Source: Psychromonas sp. SP041
GTDB taxonomy: Bacteria > Pseudomonadota > Gammaproteobacteria > Enterobacterales > Psychromonadaceae
Direction of reading: 5' to 3'
Assembly: GCF_000470315.2 (NCBI RefSeq)
Contig: NZ_CBRF02000010.1
Location: forward strand, 58,235 to 122,234
Length of the DNA: 64,000 nt
The notes under the pieces: generated by a model
Databases searched by the model: none
What the model was told of the DNA's origin: nothing
The model's input: only the letters and a program-made list of their open reading frames with translations
Program-made: the position numbers and the translations under genes
In this document: in pieces, positions 1-8,560 of the stretch
Position numbering within the stretch: position 1 is the first letter of the stretch
Layout of the letters: every line of letters starts with the position of its first letter

Positions 1-546
1 ACTACCCGTTTTAACAGGATACGGAAAACGTACTTGGTTAAGGCCATAATTAACGGTCATTTTAGCATTCGCATAAGCGGGGCGGCTTGCATCAACGCTA
101 TCGGTTAAGTAAGGCAATAAAGATAACGTTAAAAATCCATGCGCAATAGTAGTTTTAAAAGGCGATTCTTTTTCAGCGCGTTCAACATCATTATGTAACC
201 ATTGATGATCTCGGGTGACATTTGCAAACTGGTCAACACAATTCTGGCTGATCGTTAACCACTCACCCACGTGCACTTCATCACCAATTCTTGATTGAAG
301 GCATAAATAGAGTTCACGCGCTTCCGATGAAACTTGAATAGGTTTTTGAGCAACTTTAACTGAGCGACCATTTTCTAAAACTGAATATTCTTTCACCCAT
401 GACAATAAATGAGCACGTTTATAGTGCGCATTTTTAAGAAAAAGAGAGTAATAGTCACGAACTGCAGGAGACATCCACTGCTTAAAATCAAAAGCAAACT
501 TTTGCATAAAGTCCGCTTTGTATTTAGTAATATCAAGTTTTTTCAT
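1..546 (-). CDS. MaoC-like acyl dehydratase, 3' end outside window
   Basis: The first 182 codons of a minus-strand gene that runs off the left edge, read from the ATG at 546. Residues from about 90 onward contain a MaoC / hot-dog hydratase core, with a conserved Asp-His pair (TRDHQWLHND) and the downstream stretch AHGFLTLSLLP typical of (R)-specific enoyl-CoA hydratases and related dehydratases. The N-terminal ~85 residues are less conserved and may form a second, degenerate hot-dog or a lead-in helix. The family hydrates enoyl-CoA/ACP thioesters in the cytoplasm. The physiological substrate here is unknown. It lies 30 bp downstream of pyrF in the same direction and could be read through from it. 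The missing C-terminus prevents a finer call. Confidence 0.8.
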   Translation of the reverse strand, partial: MKKLDITKYKADFMQKFAFDFKQWMSPAVRDYYSLFLKNAHYKRAHLLSWVKEYSVLENGRSVKVAQKPIQVSSEARELYLCLQSRIGDEVHVGEWLTISQNCVDQFANVTRDHQWLHNDVERAEKESPFKTTIAHGFLTLSLLPYLTDSVDASRPAYANAKMTVNYGLNQVRFPYPVKTGS

Positions 547-576
547 AAAAAAGGATCTTTCCTTAACTCTCTGACA

Positions 577-1281
577 TTAATTCAATGATGCATTAATATC
601 GTTTAGTACTGCAACAGGATCTGTTGCTTGTGTTATAGGGCGACCAATCACTAAATAATCAGAACCACTATCGATTGCTTGCTTTGGCGTTTTAATACGA
701 CGTTGATCACCTGCATCTGATCCCGCGGGGCGAATACCAGGTGTAATTAATTTAAATGAGGCACCTAATAACGCTTTAAGTTCTTCCGCTTCATGTGAAG
801 AACAAACAACACCATCTAAGCCTGATGACTTAGTTAATGTAGCAAGACGCTTCACTTGCTCTGCAGGTGTCAGGTTGATGCCTAACTCTGTTAGATCACT
901 TTGATCCATACTGGTTAAAACAGTGACCGCAATTAGTAAAGGAGCTTTATCGCCATAAGGTTCTAAAATTGCTTTAGCTGCTTCCATCATACGGCGCCCA
1001 CCACTGGCATGTACGTTAACCATCCATACACCAAGATCAGCTGCCGCTTTAACGGCTTTAGCCACTGTATTTGGAATATCATGAAATTTTAAATCTAAAA
1101 ATACGTCAAATCCTTTTGCGACAACAAGCTGTACAAATTCAGGTCCAAAATGTGTAAACATTTCTTTACCGATTTTTAGGCGACATGTACTTGGATCTAA
1201 TTGCTCTATAAAAGCCAATGCTTGTTGTTTGTCATCATAATCTAATGCGATAACAACTTTAGGATCAGTTAGCTGATTCAT
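577..1281 (-). CDS. pyrF: orotidine 5'-phosphate decarboxylase
   Basis: Catalyses the last step of de novo UMP synthesis, decarboxylating OMP to UMP in the cytoplasm. The 234-residue protein is full length for the bacterial family. It carries the catalytic Asp-x-Lys-x-x-Asp signature as [10 protein letters not shown] at residues 63-72, the lysine of RLKIGKE near residue 37 and the phosphate-binding end TPGIRP...VIGRPI near the C-terminus. It is on the same strand as lapA-lapB, which is also the enterobacterial order (lapA-lapB-pyrF). Here a 19-bp minisatellite of about 0.36 kb separates pyrF from lapB. If the operon is conserved, the repeat is transcribed as part of the pyrF leader. Confidence 0.97.
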   Translation of the reverse strand: MNQLTDPKVVIALDYDDKQQALAFIEQLDPSTCRLKIGKEMFTHFGPEFVQLVVAKGFDVFLDLKFHDIPNTVAKAVKAAADLGVWMVNVHASGGRRMMEAAKAILEPYGDKAPLLIAVTVLTSMDQSDLTELGINLTPAEQVKRLATLTKSSGLDGVVCSSHEAEELKALLGASFKLITPGIRPAGSDAGDQRRIKTPKQAIDSGSDYLVIGRPITQATDPVAVLNDINASLN

Positions 1282-1323
1282 TTTTTTTCCTATCTAAACA
1301 GTTTGTAAGCAATATTAAGTTTT

Positions 1324-1684
1324 GTAATCAATACTATGTTGTGTCATCAATGTTACGTTTTGTCATCAATGTTACGTTTTGTCATCAATGCTACGTTTTG
1401 TCATCAATGCTACGTTTTGTCATCAATGCTACGTTTTGTCATCAATGCTACGTTGTGTCATCAATGCTACGTTGTGTCATCAATGCTACGTTTTGTCATC
1501 AATGCTACGTTTTGTCATCAATGCTACGTTTTGTCATCAATGCTACGTTTTGTCATCAATGCTACGTTGTGTCATCAATGCTACGTTGTGTCATCAATGC
1601 TACGTTGTGTCATCAATGCTACGTTGTGTCATCGATGCTACGTTTTGTAATCAATGCTACGTTTTGTAATCAATGCGACGTTAC
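1324..1684. repeat. minisatellite, 19 tandem units of 19 bp
   Basis: Direct tandem repeat with consensus GTCATCAATGCTACGTTKT (plus strand) and no spacers. Nineteen units fit exactly between 1324 and 1684, and a further degenerate unit can be read at 1305-1323. The first and last units are the most diverged, and the edge units 1324, 1647 and 1666 share GTAATC in place of GTCATC. Units end in TTTT or TTGT in runs. Units 1362-1475 and 1476-1589 show the same T,T,T,T,G,G order, so a 114-bp block has probably been duplicated. It fills the lapB-pyrF gap. Because 19 is not a multiple of 3 and the plus strand of the unit has no stop, all three plus frames stay open and encode the same permuted 19-residue peptide. 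I regard this as a by-product. Confidence 0.95.
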
Positions 1685-1690
1685 AATATT

Positions 1691-2863
1691 TTATTCGCCG
1701 TCTAAGCCTCTGATCGGCTTAATTCTTCCCCAACTTTTACAGGATGGACATTGCCAAAATAGCTTTTTAGTCGAATAACCGCATTTTTGACAACGATATT
1801 GTGGCCTCAATGTAATTTGTTCACTTACTAGCTTATGCAAAAACACTAAACTTTCTTTTTCGTTATCAGACTGTGCTAGTTGCAAATGATAGGTCATTAA
1901 ATGATTAAAGCCTTTCATGGTCGGATTACGGCGTAATTCTTGTAGCATAAAATTTTGTGCTTTTTCGACACTATTAAACTCAGCAATTAATTTAGCCAAT
2001 AGTATGACCGCGCTGGCCCCTGCCCCTAAATTAACAATACGTTGTAAATAGGTAATTAATTCTTGTTCTGTCTTCAGTTGTTTATGTAGCGCATATAAGT
2101 TTTCTAAAATGACTTCTGTGAAGTCAATATCTAACTCAGGTACTTGTTCTAGGATACTAAGCGCTTTTTCTGGTTGCTGGTTTTGTTCATAATATTCAGC
2201 CATCGCTAAACAGGCGCGGATACACTTAGGAAAAGTCACTAATGCTTTTTGATATAGCTTAATGGCTTGTTTTTGTTGTTCTGGTTTTTTCATTTCGCAA
2301 GCTAAACTGCAGTACAAATAAGATAGCGTTCTAGGTTTCGCTTTTGATTTATCGATCTTATTCATTAATTCGGTGCAATTAATTGCTTCTTGCCAATCTT
2401 TTAATTGTTGGTAAATAAGCAATAAATTTTCTAGTGCTGCTTGTTTATATTCAGGTGACTCTTTAAGTTGAATGAAGATTTCTTCACTACGATCAAACAA
2501 GCCTGAATGATAGAAGTCTTTTCCTAATTGAAACATCGCTAAATCACGCTGCTCTAATGTCAAAGACGGACGAGCAATAAGATTTTGATGGATACGTATA
2601 GCACGATCTACTTCGCCGTTTTGACGAAATAAGTTACCTAATGCGAGATGCGTTTCAATAGTTTCATCATCCACATCGAGTAAAGCAATAAAATGGTCGA
2701 CGGCTTTGTCAGGTTGTTCGTTTAATAAAAAGTTTAAACCTTGAACGTAATCTCGACTTAATTGGTTGCCTTTTTTTTGCTTTTTTTGATAAACGCTACG
2801 CACACCCATATACCAACCATAAAAGGCAGCAACAGGTAACAATAAGAAAAAAATCTCTTGCAC
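1691..2863 (-). CDS. lapB: LPS assembly protein LapB (TPR protein with rubredoxin-like tail)
   Basis: LapB (YciM) is an inner-membrane-anchored cytoplasmic TPR protein that tunes LPS synthesis by presenting LpxC to FtsH. The 390 residues are the usual length. There is one N-terminal membrane anchor (residues 1-18), a basic stretch, a series of TPR helices from about 35 to 350, and a C-terminal zinc knuckle with two CxxC pairs (RCQKCG and QCPSCKSWG). All these elements are typical of the family. The gene lies 6 bp after lapA, so the two are very likely co-translated. Its stop is only a few bases from the minisatellite. Confidence 0.95.
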   Translation of the reverse strand: MQEIFFLLLPVAAFYGWYMGVRSVYQKKQKKGNQLSRDYVQGLNFLLNEQPDKAVDHFIALLDVDDETIETHLALGNLFRQNGEVDRAIRIHQNLIARPSLTLEQRDLAMFQLGKDFYHSGLFDRSEEIFIQLKESPEYKQAALENLLLIYQQLKDWQEAINCTELMNKIDKSKAKPRTLSYLYCSLACEMKKPEQQKQAIKLYQKALVTFPKCIRACLAMAEYYEQNQQPEKALSILEQVPELDIDFTEVILENLYALHKQLKTEQELITYLQRIVNLGAGASAVILLAKLIAEFNSVEKAQNFMLQELRRNPTMKGFNHLMTYHLQLAQSDNEKESLVFLHKLVSEQITLRPQYRCQKCGYSTKKLFWQCPSCKSWGRIKPIRGLDGE

Positions 2864-2869
2864 TAAGAG

Positions 2870-3157
2870 TTAATCTTTTTCAATGCTATCACGTAGATCA
2901 TTAAGCTCTCTACGTTGCTTTACATTCAATTTAGTTAGTTGACGAATTTTCATTTTCTGCGCCAAGTAAAAGTAACTCGCAAAACATAATGCAATAGCAA
3001 ATCCAACGGAGAATATAATCGCCATTAAAGTGGATAGACGTAATTCATTTTGCGCAATGAGGTAGTTTATTGTGACAAGTTGTTGGTTTTGTAAACCCAA
3101 GACAATCACGACAATAAAAAACACCACTGTGATTAATATAGTTAGAAAACGTTTCAT
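2870..3157 (-). CDS. lapA: lipopolysaccharide assembly protein LapA (DUF1049)
   Basis: A 95-residue inner-membrane protein with two N-terminal membrane segments (about 3-22 and 38-62) and a short charged cytoplasmic helix, matching LapA (YciS) in size and layout. LapA works with LapB and FtsH in controlling LpxC and LPS assembly. An in-frame ATG lies 16 codons upstream at 3205. I prefer 3157 because the extension (MIYNTLITSYS...) is unlike the family and the MKRFL start gives the standard N-terminal membrane helix. The Shine-Dalgarno sequence is weak in either case. Confidence 0.88.
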   Translation of the reverse strand: MKRFLTILITVVFFIVVIVLGLQNQQLVTINYLIAQNELRLSTLMAIIFSVGFAIALCFASYFYLAQKMKIRQLTKLNVKQRRELNDLRDSIEKD

Positions 3158-3318
3158 ACTGATACCTACACAAGAATAAGAAGTAATGAGTGTATTATAA
3201 ATCAATCAGGGAATAAATCATTGAAATGAATCGTTTAACATTATTGACTCAGATAGTGATCAAATTGGTATAGTTAGATGATAAATACTCAGAAAAGAGT
3301 AGATAGAAATTGAAGTTA

Positions 3319-3346
3319 AAAAAATGGTGCTTTTCAGCACCATTTA
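3319..3346 (-). terminator. Rho-independent terminator after ihfB
   Basis: A perfect 9-bp stem (AAATGGTGC / GCACCATTT, arms 3322-3330 and 3337-3345) with a 6-base loop. On the minus strand it is followed by a run of seven T. It begins just beyond the ihfB stop and separates ihfB from lapA. Confidence 0.85.
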
Positions 3347-3349
3347 TAT

Positions 3350-3637
3350 TTAGACATTTAACGCATTAACACGTTCTCTCAATGCTTTACCCGGTTTGAA
3401 GTGAGGAACATATTTACCGCCTAGCTCAACCTTATCACCTGTTTTAGGGTTACGGCCAACGCGTGGAGCACGGTAATGTAGTGAAAAACTACCAAAACCT
3501 CTAACTTCAATTCTTTCGCCAGAAGCAAGAGAATTGGTCATTAGCGTTAACGTTTCTTTCACGCTATCTTCAACTTCTTTAACCGACAATTGAAAGTGTT
3601 TGCTGGTTAGTCTTTCGATCAAATCAGACTTAGTCAT
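3350..3637 (-). CDS. ihfB: integration host factor beta subunit
   Basis: IhfB pairs with IhfA to bend DNA at specific sites, acting in recombination, replication and sigma-54 transcription. The 95 residues fit the family exactly. The DNA-intercalating arm is visible as [10 protein letters not shown], preceded by [10 protein letters not shown]. The start [10 protein letters not shown] matches the usual IhfB N-terminus and distinguishes it from IhfA or HU. It follows rpsA by about 80 bp, as in enterobacteria. IHF is relevant to this window because the sigma-54 promoters at fliE and glnK are of the type that commonly use it. Confidence 0.96.
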   Translation of the reverse strand: MTKSDLIERLTSKHFQLSVKEVEDSVKETLTLMTNSLASGERIEVRGFGSFSLHYRAPRVGRNPKTGDKVELGGKYVPHFKPGKALRERVNALNV

Positions 3638-3692
3638 AACTTACCTCGTATTATGTGAATACAAATTAAAAAGACTCCAGTTAATGCTTTAA

Positions 3693-3714
3693 ATGTGGCC
3701 GTTACCAGCCACAT
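3693..3714 (-). terminator. hairpin between rpsA and ihfB
   Basis: Seven-base perfect stem (ATGTGGC at 3693-3699 / GCCACAT at 3708-3714) just after the rpsA stop. Read on the minus strand it is followed by TTTAAAG, which is only a short U-tract, so it may be a weak attenuator or an mRNA-stabilising hairpin. Confidence 0.4.
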
Positions 3715-3718
3715 CTAA

Positions 3719-5389
3719 TTATTTGCCTTTAGCAGCGTTAAACGCGTCAAGCATTGCATTACCCATGCTTGCTTCGTCTTGTTGCTTCAAGCTATCGATA
3801 GCATCTTTCTCATCTGCTTCATCTTTAGCTTTGATAGACAAGCTGATTACGCGGTTTTTGCGATCAACACCAACGTATTTAGCTTCAACAGGCTCACCAG
3901 CTTTTAATACTGTAGATGCATCTTCGATACGATCACGTGAGATATCAGCAACACGGATGTAACCTTCAACGCCTTCAGTAAGAGTAACAGTTGCACCCTT
4001 AGCATCAACTTCAGAAATAGTACCATTAACAATAGTACCTTTCTTGAATTCTGCTAGGTAGTTGTTGAATGGGTCAGCAGCAATTTGCTTGATACCTAGA
4101 GAGATACGTTCGCGCTCTGGGTCAACTTGTAATACAACAGCTTCGATTTCGTCGCCTTTTTTGTAATCAAGTACTGCTTTTTCGCCTTCAACTTCCCAGC
4201 TAATGTCAGAAAGGTGAACTAGACCGTCGATGTTGCCATCAAGACCGATGAAGATACCGAAGTCAGTGATAGATTTAATCTTACCAGAAACTTTTTGACC
4301 TTTATCGTGTGTTGAAGAGAACTCTTCCCACGGGTTAGCTTTACACTGTTTAAGACCTAGAGAGATACGACGACGTTCTTCGTCGATGTCTAGAACCATA
4401 ACTTCAGCCATATCACCTAAGTTAACAACTTTAGATGGGTGGATGTTTTTGTTAGTCCAATCCATTTCAGAAACGTGAACAAGACCTTCTACGCCTTCTT
4501 CAATTTCTACGAAACAACCGTAATCAGTTAAGTTTGTCACTTTACCAGTTAGACGAGTTGATTCTGGGTAACGCTTAGCGATTGCAACCCATGGATCTTC
4601 ACCTAATTGCTTAAGACCTAGAGATACACGAGTGCGCTCACGGTCAAACTTAAGGATTTTAACGTTGATTTCTTCACCAACAGTTACGATTTCACTTGGG
4701 TGTTTAACACGCTTCCAAGCCATATCTGTGATATGTAATAGGCCGTCTACGCCGCCTAAGTCTACGAATGCACCGTAGTCAGTAAGGTTCTTAACGATAC
4801 CTTTAACTTCTTGACCTTCTTGAAGATTTTCAAGAAGTTCATCACGTTCAACACTGTTTTCAGTTTCGATAACAGCACGACGAGATACAACAACGTTGTT
4901 GCGTTTTTGGTCTAGCTTGATCACTTTGAATTCAATATCTTTGTTTTCAAGGTGAGCAGTGTCACGTACCGGACGTACGTCAACTAATGAACCAGGTAGG
5001 AAAGCACGGATACCGTTTAATTCAACAGTGAAACCACCTTTAACTTTACCGTTGATAACACCGATAACAGTTTCTTGGTCTTCGTACGCTTTTTCTAACT
5101 GGATCCAAGCTTCGTGACGTTTAGCTTTTTCGCGAGAAAGTTTAGTTTCACCGAAACCATCTTCTACAGCGTCTAGAGCTACATCACAAACATCGCCAAC
5201 TTCAACTTCAATTTCGCCAGCAGCGTTCTTGAATTCTTCAACTGGGATAGCAGCTTCAGATTTAAGACCAGCATCAACGAATACTAAATTATTGCTAATA
5301 CGTACGATTGTACCTTTAACAATTGTTCCTGGGCGAGTTTCTACTTGTTGAAGAGATTCTTCAAATAGTTCAGCAAAAGATTCCATCAT
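3719..5389 (-). CDS. rpsA: 30S ribosomal protein S1
   Basis: S1 binds mRNA leaders and docks them on the 30S subunit. The 556 residues contain six S1/OB repeats, each with the recognisable pattern G-x-V/I-x-G-x(V/I)-x-x-(I/L)-x-D-(Y/F)-G-x-F-V-x-(L/I), for example [20 protein letters not shown]. This is the full-length six-domain form of gammaproteobacteria. The start is at one of two adjacent ATGs (5389 or 5386). The leader upstream is AU-rich and has no Shine-Dalgarno match, as is known for E. coli rpsA, where the structured leader lets free S1 repress its own translation. It lies between cmk and ihfB, the conserved order. Confidence 0.97.
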   Translation of the reverse strand: MMESFAELFEESLQQVETRPGTIVKGTIVRISNNLVFVDAGLKSEAAIPVEEFKNAAGEIEVEVGDVCDVALDAVEDGFGETKLSREKAKRHEAWIQLEKAYEDQETVIGVINGKVKGGFTVELNGIRAFLPGSLVDVRPVRDTAHLENKDIEFKVIKLDQKRNNVVVSRRAVIETENSVERDELLENLQEGQEVKGIVKNLTDYGAFVDLGGVDGLLHITDMAWKRVKHPSEIVTVGEEINVKILKFDRERTRVSLGLKQLGEDPWVAIAKRYPESTRLTGKVTNLTDYGCFVEIEEGVEGLVHVSEMDWTNKNIHPSKVVNLGDMAEVMVLDIDEERRRISLGLKQCKANPWEEFSSTHDKGQKVSGKIKSITDFGIFIGLDGNIDGLVHLSDISWEVEGEKAVLDYKKGDEIEAVVLQVDPERERISLGIKQIAADPFNNYLAEFKKGTIVNGTISEVDAKGATVTLTEGVEGYIRVADISRDRIEDASTVLKAGEPVEAKYVGVDRKNRVISLSIKAKDEADEKDAIDSLKQQDEASMGNAMLDAFNAAKGK

Positions 5390-5492
5390 CTATTTATTCA
5401 CACTTATTTTATACAACCACATACAATCCATTCGTACGGGAGGCAAGAAAGATTACCACTTCATCCATAAAGTAGTTTTAGTAAACAACTGA

Positions 5493-6179
5493 TTATTCAG
5501 TTGAAATTTTTAATTTAAGTTCAGTTAAAGTCAGGATTTGTTCGACCACTTCATTAATAGTTAATTCAGTAGAATCGATAACAAATGCATCATCTGCAGG
5601 CTGTAATGGAGCAATTGCTCGGTTACGGTCTCGATAATCACGTTCTTTAATCTCGCTTAAAATTTGCGCGATGCTAACATTAAAGCCCTTATCTTGCAAC
5701 TGATTAAAACGGCGTTGGGCTCGCTCTTCAGCACTCGCATCGAGGAAAATTTTAACTTTAGCCTCAGGAAAGACAACCGTTCCCATGTCTCGACCATCTG
5801 CAATTAGACCTGGTTTTTGTAAGAATGCTTTTTGTCTTGCTAACAATGCAGATCGTACCAGCTCGATAGAAGCAACCTCAGAAGCAGCTTGACCAACGAC
5901 TTCAGTACGTAATTTATCACCGATGTTTTTACCGGCTAATAAGGTATCAACACCACTGCCATTTGACACAAAAGAAACATCAAGTGTTAAGGCTAAATCG
6001 GCTAACTTTTCAGAGTCAGTTAACAGGATATTGTTTTCTAATGCAGCATAAGCAAGAATACGGTAGAGCGCTCCACTATCTAACAAATGCCATTGTAATT
6101 TTTTAGCTAAGATATGGCATACCGTGCCTTTACCTGATCCACTTGGACCATCGATAGTAATTAAATTTGAAACTGACAT
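5493..6179 (-). CDS. cmk: cytidylate kinase
   Basis: Phosphorylates CMP and dCMP with ATP in the cytoplasm, recycling pyrimidine nucleotides. The P-loop is GPSGSGKGT near the N-terminus, followed by the CMP-binding segment (LLDSGALYR) and DGRDMGTVVFP. At 228 residues it matches E. coli Cmk (227). I chose the ATG at 6179 over an in-frame GTG at 6185 because GGAG sits 5 bases before the ATG, whereas it would abut the GTG. It lies upstream of rpsA in the usual cmk-rpsA-ihfB order. Confidence 0.95.
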   Translation of the reverse strand: MSVSNLITIDGPSGSGKGTVCHILAKKLQWHLLDSGALYRILAYAALENNILLTDSEKLADLALTLDVSFVSNGSGVDTLLAGKNIGDKLRTEVVGQAASEVASIELVRSALLARQKAFLQKPGLIADGRDMGTVVFPEAKVKIFLDASAEERAQRRFNQLQDKGFNVSIAQILSEIKERDYRDRNRAIAPLQPADDAFVIDSTELTINEVVEQILTLTELKLKISTE

Positions 6180-6224
6180 AGTCACTCCGAGCCTGTTATT
6201 AAATATGTATTGTGGTACTAACCG

Positions 6225-7004
6225 TTAATCTATTTCGTCTAAGAAATCACTAAGATTTTCATCGGTTTTTTTCTGTGATTCTTGCTGTTTTAATAGAATA
6301 AAATCATCAGTACTTTGACCATTAGCATTAAATTTAAATGCCTCAAACTGCATATAAGCTTCTTTTACAAAAGTATAAGGGTCTAATGATTGTTCAAGTA
6401 ATATTTCTTGACCTAATAATCCTTCACGAACATCTAAACCATTAAGCCCCATCACAACACCTGTTTGCCATAGTTCAAAGTAACTGTAAGGTAAATATAA
6501 ACTGTCAACAACACTACCGACTAAAATACGTGTACTGCGAGGTCCTATAAAAGGCACCATTAAGTAAGGTCCATGTGGAACAGACCAACGACCTAAAACA
6601 TTGCTAAAACTTTCTCTACGACGTTCTACACCACCGTATTTTGCCACATCAAACAAACCTAACAAACCAAAGGTTGAATTAAAGGTAAAACGAAATAATG
6701 CATCTGTCGCATGCCCAAACTCTAACTGTAATAAGTTATTCACAATAGTAGAAGGCTCATCTAGATTTAATACCATATTATTAATGGCAACTCGTCCGGC
6801 TTTAGGTACCCAATCAACATAGGTTTCTGTCACTGGTTTATAAATATAACCATCTAATACATAATAGTTAAAATCCCATACTAAACGATTCACTGGTTCG
6901 ATAGGGTCGCTCATATAAGTTGAATCGTTACCCTGCACCGTTTGAGCGGATACTGCAAAACTAGTGGAGAATAAAAAAACAAATAATAAATGTCGTATAA
7001 ACAT
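6225..7004 (-). CDS. mlaA: MlaA/VacJ-family outer membrane phospholipid-transport protein
   Basis: MlaA removes mislaid phospholipids from the outer leaflet of the outer membrane and passes them to MlaC. The DPIEPVNR motif (residues 33-40) and the following VWDFNYYVLD, WVPKAGR, VPFIGPRSTR and SVVDSLYLPY segments are typical. The ATG at 7004 gives a clean signal peptide ending SFAVSA and has a TTGGA ribosome site. An upstream ATG at 7034 has none. The odd feature is that the family is normally a lipoprotein, but this signal peptide has no lipobox and no cysteine, so the protein looks like a substrate of signal peptidase I. Two long inverted repeats lie just upstream. Confidence 0.92.
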   Translation of the reverse strand: MFIRHLLFVFLFSTSFAVSAQTVQGNDSTYMSDPIEPVNRLVWDFNYYVLDGYIYKPVTETYVDWVPKAGRVAINNMVLNLDEPSTIVNNLLQLEFGHATDALFRFTFNSTFGLLGLFDVAKYGGVERRRESFSNVLGRWSVPHGPYLMVPFIGPRSTRILVGSVVDSLYLPYSYFELWQTGVVMGLNGLDVREGLLGQEILLEQSLDPYTFVKEAYMQFEAFKFNANGQSTDDFILLKQQESQKKTDENLSDFLDEID

Positions 7005-7049
7005 ATCAAGTATCCAAGTAGTGTTTTTAATCATTAAGCGTCATTGCTA

Positions 7050-7101
7050 TTTGATTTTGTCATTAGTTTACTTTAAAAAATAAATTAATGACAAAATCAA
7101 A
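7050..7101. promoter_or_regulatory. 16-bp perfect inverted repeat upstream of mlaA
   Basis: Arms TTTGATTTTGTCATTA (7050-7065) and TAATGACAAAATCAAA (7086-7101) are perfectly complementary across a 20-base AT-rich centre. It lies about 45-100 bp before the mlaA ATG, where a promoter, operator pair or leader hairpin would be expected. It has no U-tract that would make it a terminator. I do not recognise the binding factor. Confidence 0.5.
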
Positions 7102-7132
7102 CAATTTTAACATAAACTAAATAACGTGTTAG

Positions 7133-7168
7133 ATCAGCAATACTTACCTTATAACAAGTATTGCTGAT
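7133..7168. terminator. 13-bp perfect inverted repeat between ccmI and mlaA
   Basis: Arms ATCAGCAATACTT (7133-7145) and AAGTATTGCTGAT (7156-7168) with a 10-base loop. It sits about 85 bp beyond the ccmI stop, so it may end ccm transcription. The U-tract after the stem is poor on both strands, and an operator role for mlaA is also possible. Confidence 0.45.
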
Positions 7169-7252
7169 TATTATTAACCGTTACGTTTTCATTATTAATA
7201 GTTAAGTTTAAATAGTTAAGTTGAAATTTGTATTAATAAATTTAAAGAGATT

Positions 7253-8560
7253 CTAAGATTGCTGATCAATTTTAATATTAATCAAATTCTCTTCTCCGGC
7301 ATTAATAACACCGCTTTCACCAGACCACTGACCAACATCTTTATTCACTGTACCGTCAGCTGATATACGAGCTTTAATAATAAATTGAGGATGATCACTT
7401 AATTTAATACCTTGCATCATGGCATTAGCATCAGACAAAACAACCTTCACAGGGAATGTACTTATAGGTAACTTAATGGCAGCAATAGGCATAGGTGAAC
7501 CATTCACTGACTGAGCATAGACAAATAACGTGCTATTTTTTGCATAGTTAACTTGCTCTGACAACGAAACATTCACTTCATAAGCCGCGCCAATAATAGC
7601 CGGTGCATCATTGTTTTGCTCTACGCCACTTTGCTCTGCAGATACGGTTTTTTGTTCTACTTGCTCAGGCTGTTTCTGTAATGCTAATTGCTCTTGAGCA
7701 TAAGCAATGCTGTTTTTTAACATGCTTGCCTTCTCACTACTTTGATCAACCAAAGCTAACATTTTTTGCCAACGTTCGATTGCCCCTACAAAGTTTTCCT
7801 GTTGCAAGGCCATAAAGCCATACATTGACCAACCTTCATAATTATCAGGATATTTCTGTAAAAAACGATTTAACATCGACTCTGCTGTTGCTTGTGAATA
7901 CTCATCACCGAGTTTCATTTTTAATTCGATGTATTCTAATTCGATTTCTGCATTATTAGGAGCAGCTTGAATGGCTTTTTTAATCGCATCTAATGCGAGT
8001 TCTTTATCTTTAAACACACGTCCTAATCGACTGTATAACACCCAGCCTTGAGCATCGTTTGGTTCATTCTCTAAGTGTGTTCTTAAACCTAACATGAGGT
8101 CTTCTAATTCTTTTTCATTAGGTGTCGAATCATTATCTTCGAATAATTTTTTGTGAATTTCAGGATAACGTTGTAATGCTCCCTGCCAATCATTCATTTC
8201 TTTAAACGCCCCCACTGACCAATATAAACTAAGACTAGCGAGTATTAAAAAAACAACACCAGGGATCCAAATACGCTGTGAATTATTTTGCTGACTTTGT
8301 TTACTCGAAACAGTGTCATCGATGTCATCAAGTAAATTGTATTGAAGTTCAGCAATCATAGTGTCTTTATCAATGACCACGCCTTGCTGAATATCATCTT
8401 CAACTTCTTTAACACGAATATCATAAAGCTCATGGTTAAGTTGATTTCGTCTTTCTTGAGTCGTGCTTTGATTCGATTTATCACGAGTAAAATGAATCGC
8501 TATCACGACACTAAAAATCACCAACAATAACAAAGCGGCAATAACAAACTGTAATATCAT
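7253..8560 (-). CDS. ccmI: cytochrome c maturation protein CcmI
   Basis: CcmI holds apocytochrome c for the heme ligation complex CcmF/H in the inner membrane and periplasm. The 435 residues show an N-terminal membrane helix (1-22), a charged cytoplasmic loop, a second membrane helix near residue 95-113 (IWIPGVVFLILASLSLYW), then a TPR domain from about 125 to 290 and a C-terminal beta-rich domain. This two-part form matches the fused CcmI of gammaproteobacteria other than E. coli, where it is part of CcmH. The start overlaps the ccmH stop by one base (TAATG), showing translational coupling. It is the last gene of the ccm operon. Confidence 0.92.
   Translation of the reverse strand: MILQFVIAALLLLVIFSVVIAIHFTRDKSNQSTTQERRNQLNHELYDIRVKEVEDDIQQGVVIDKDTMIAELQYNLLDDIDDTVSSKQSQQNNSQRIWIPGVVFLILASLSLYWSVGAFKEMNDWQGALQRYPEIHKKLFEDNDSTPNEKELEDLMLGLRTHLENEPNDAQGWVLYSRLGRVFKDKELALDAIKKAIQAAPNNAEIELEYIELKMKLGDEYSQATAESMLNRFLQKYPDNYEGWSMYGFMALQQENFVGAIERWQKMLALVDQSSEKASMLKNSIAYAQEQLALQKQPEQVEQKTVSAEQSGVEQNNDAPAIIGAAYEVNVSLSEQVNYAKNSTLFVYAQSVNGSPMPIAAIKLPISTFPVKVVLSDANAMMQGIKLSDHPQFIIKARISADGTVNKDVGQWSGESGVINAGEENLINIKIDQQS

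Noticed and set aside
1324..1684. CRISPR array
   Set aside because: Units abut with no spacers, and there are no cas genes in the window.
1336..1778. Three long overlapping plus-strand open frames rich in Cys and repeats
   Set aside because: They are produced by the 19-bp array, share one permuted peptide, have no ribosome site and oppose the operon. Treated as by-products of the repeat.
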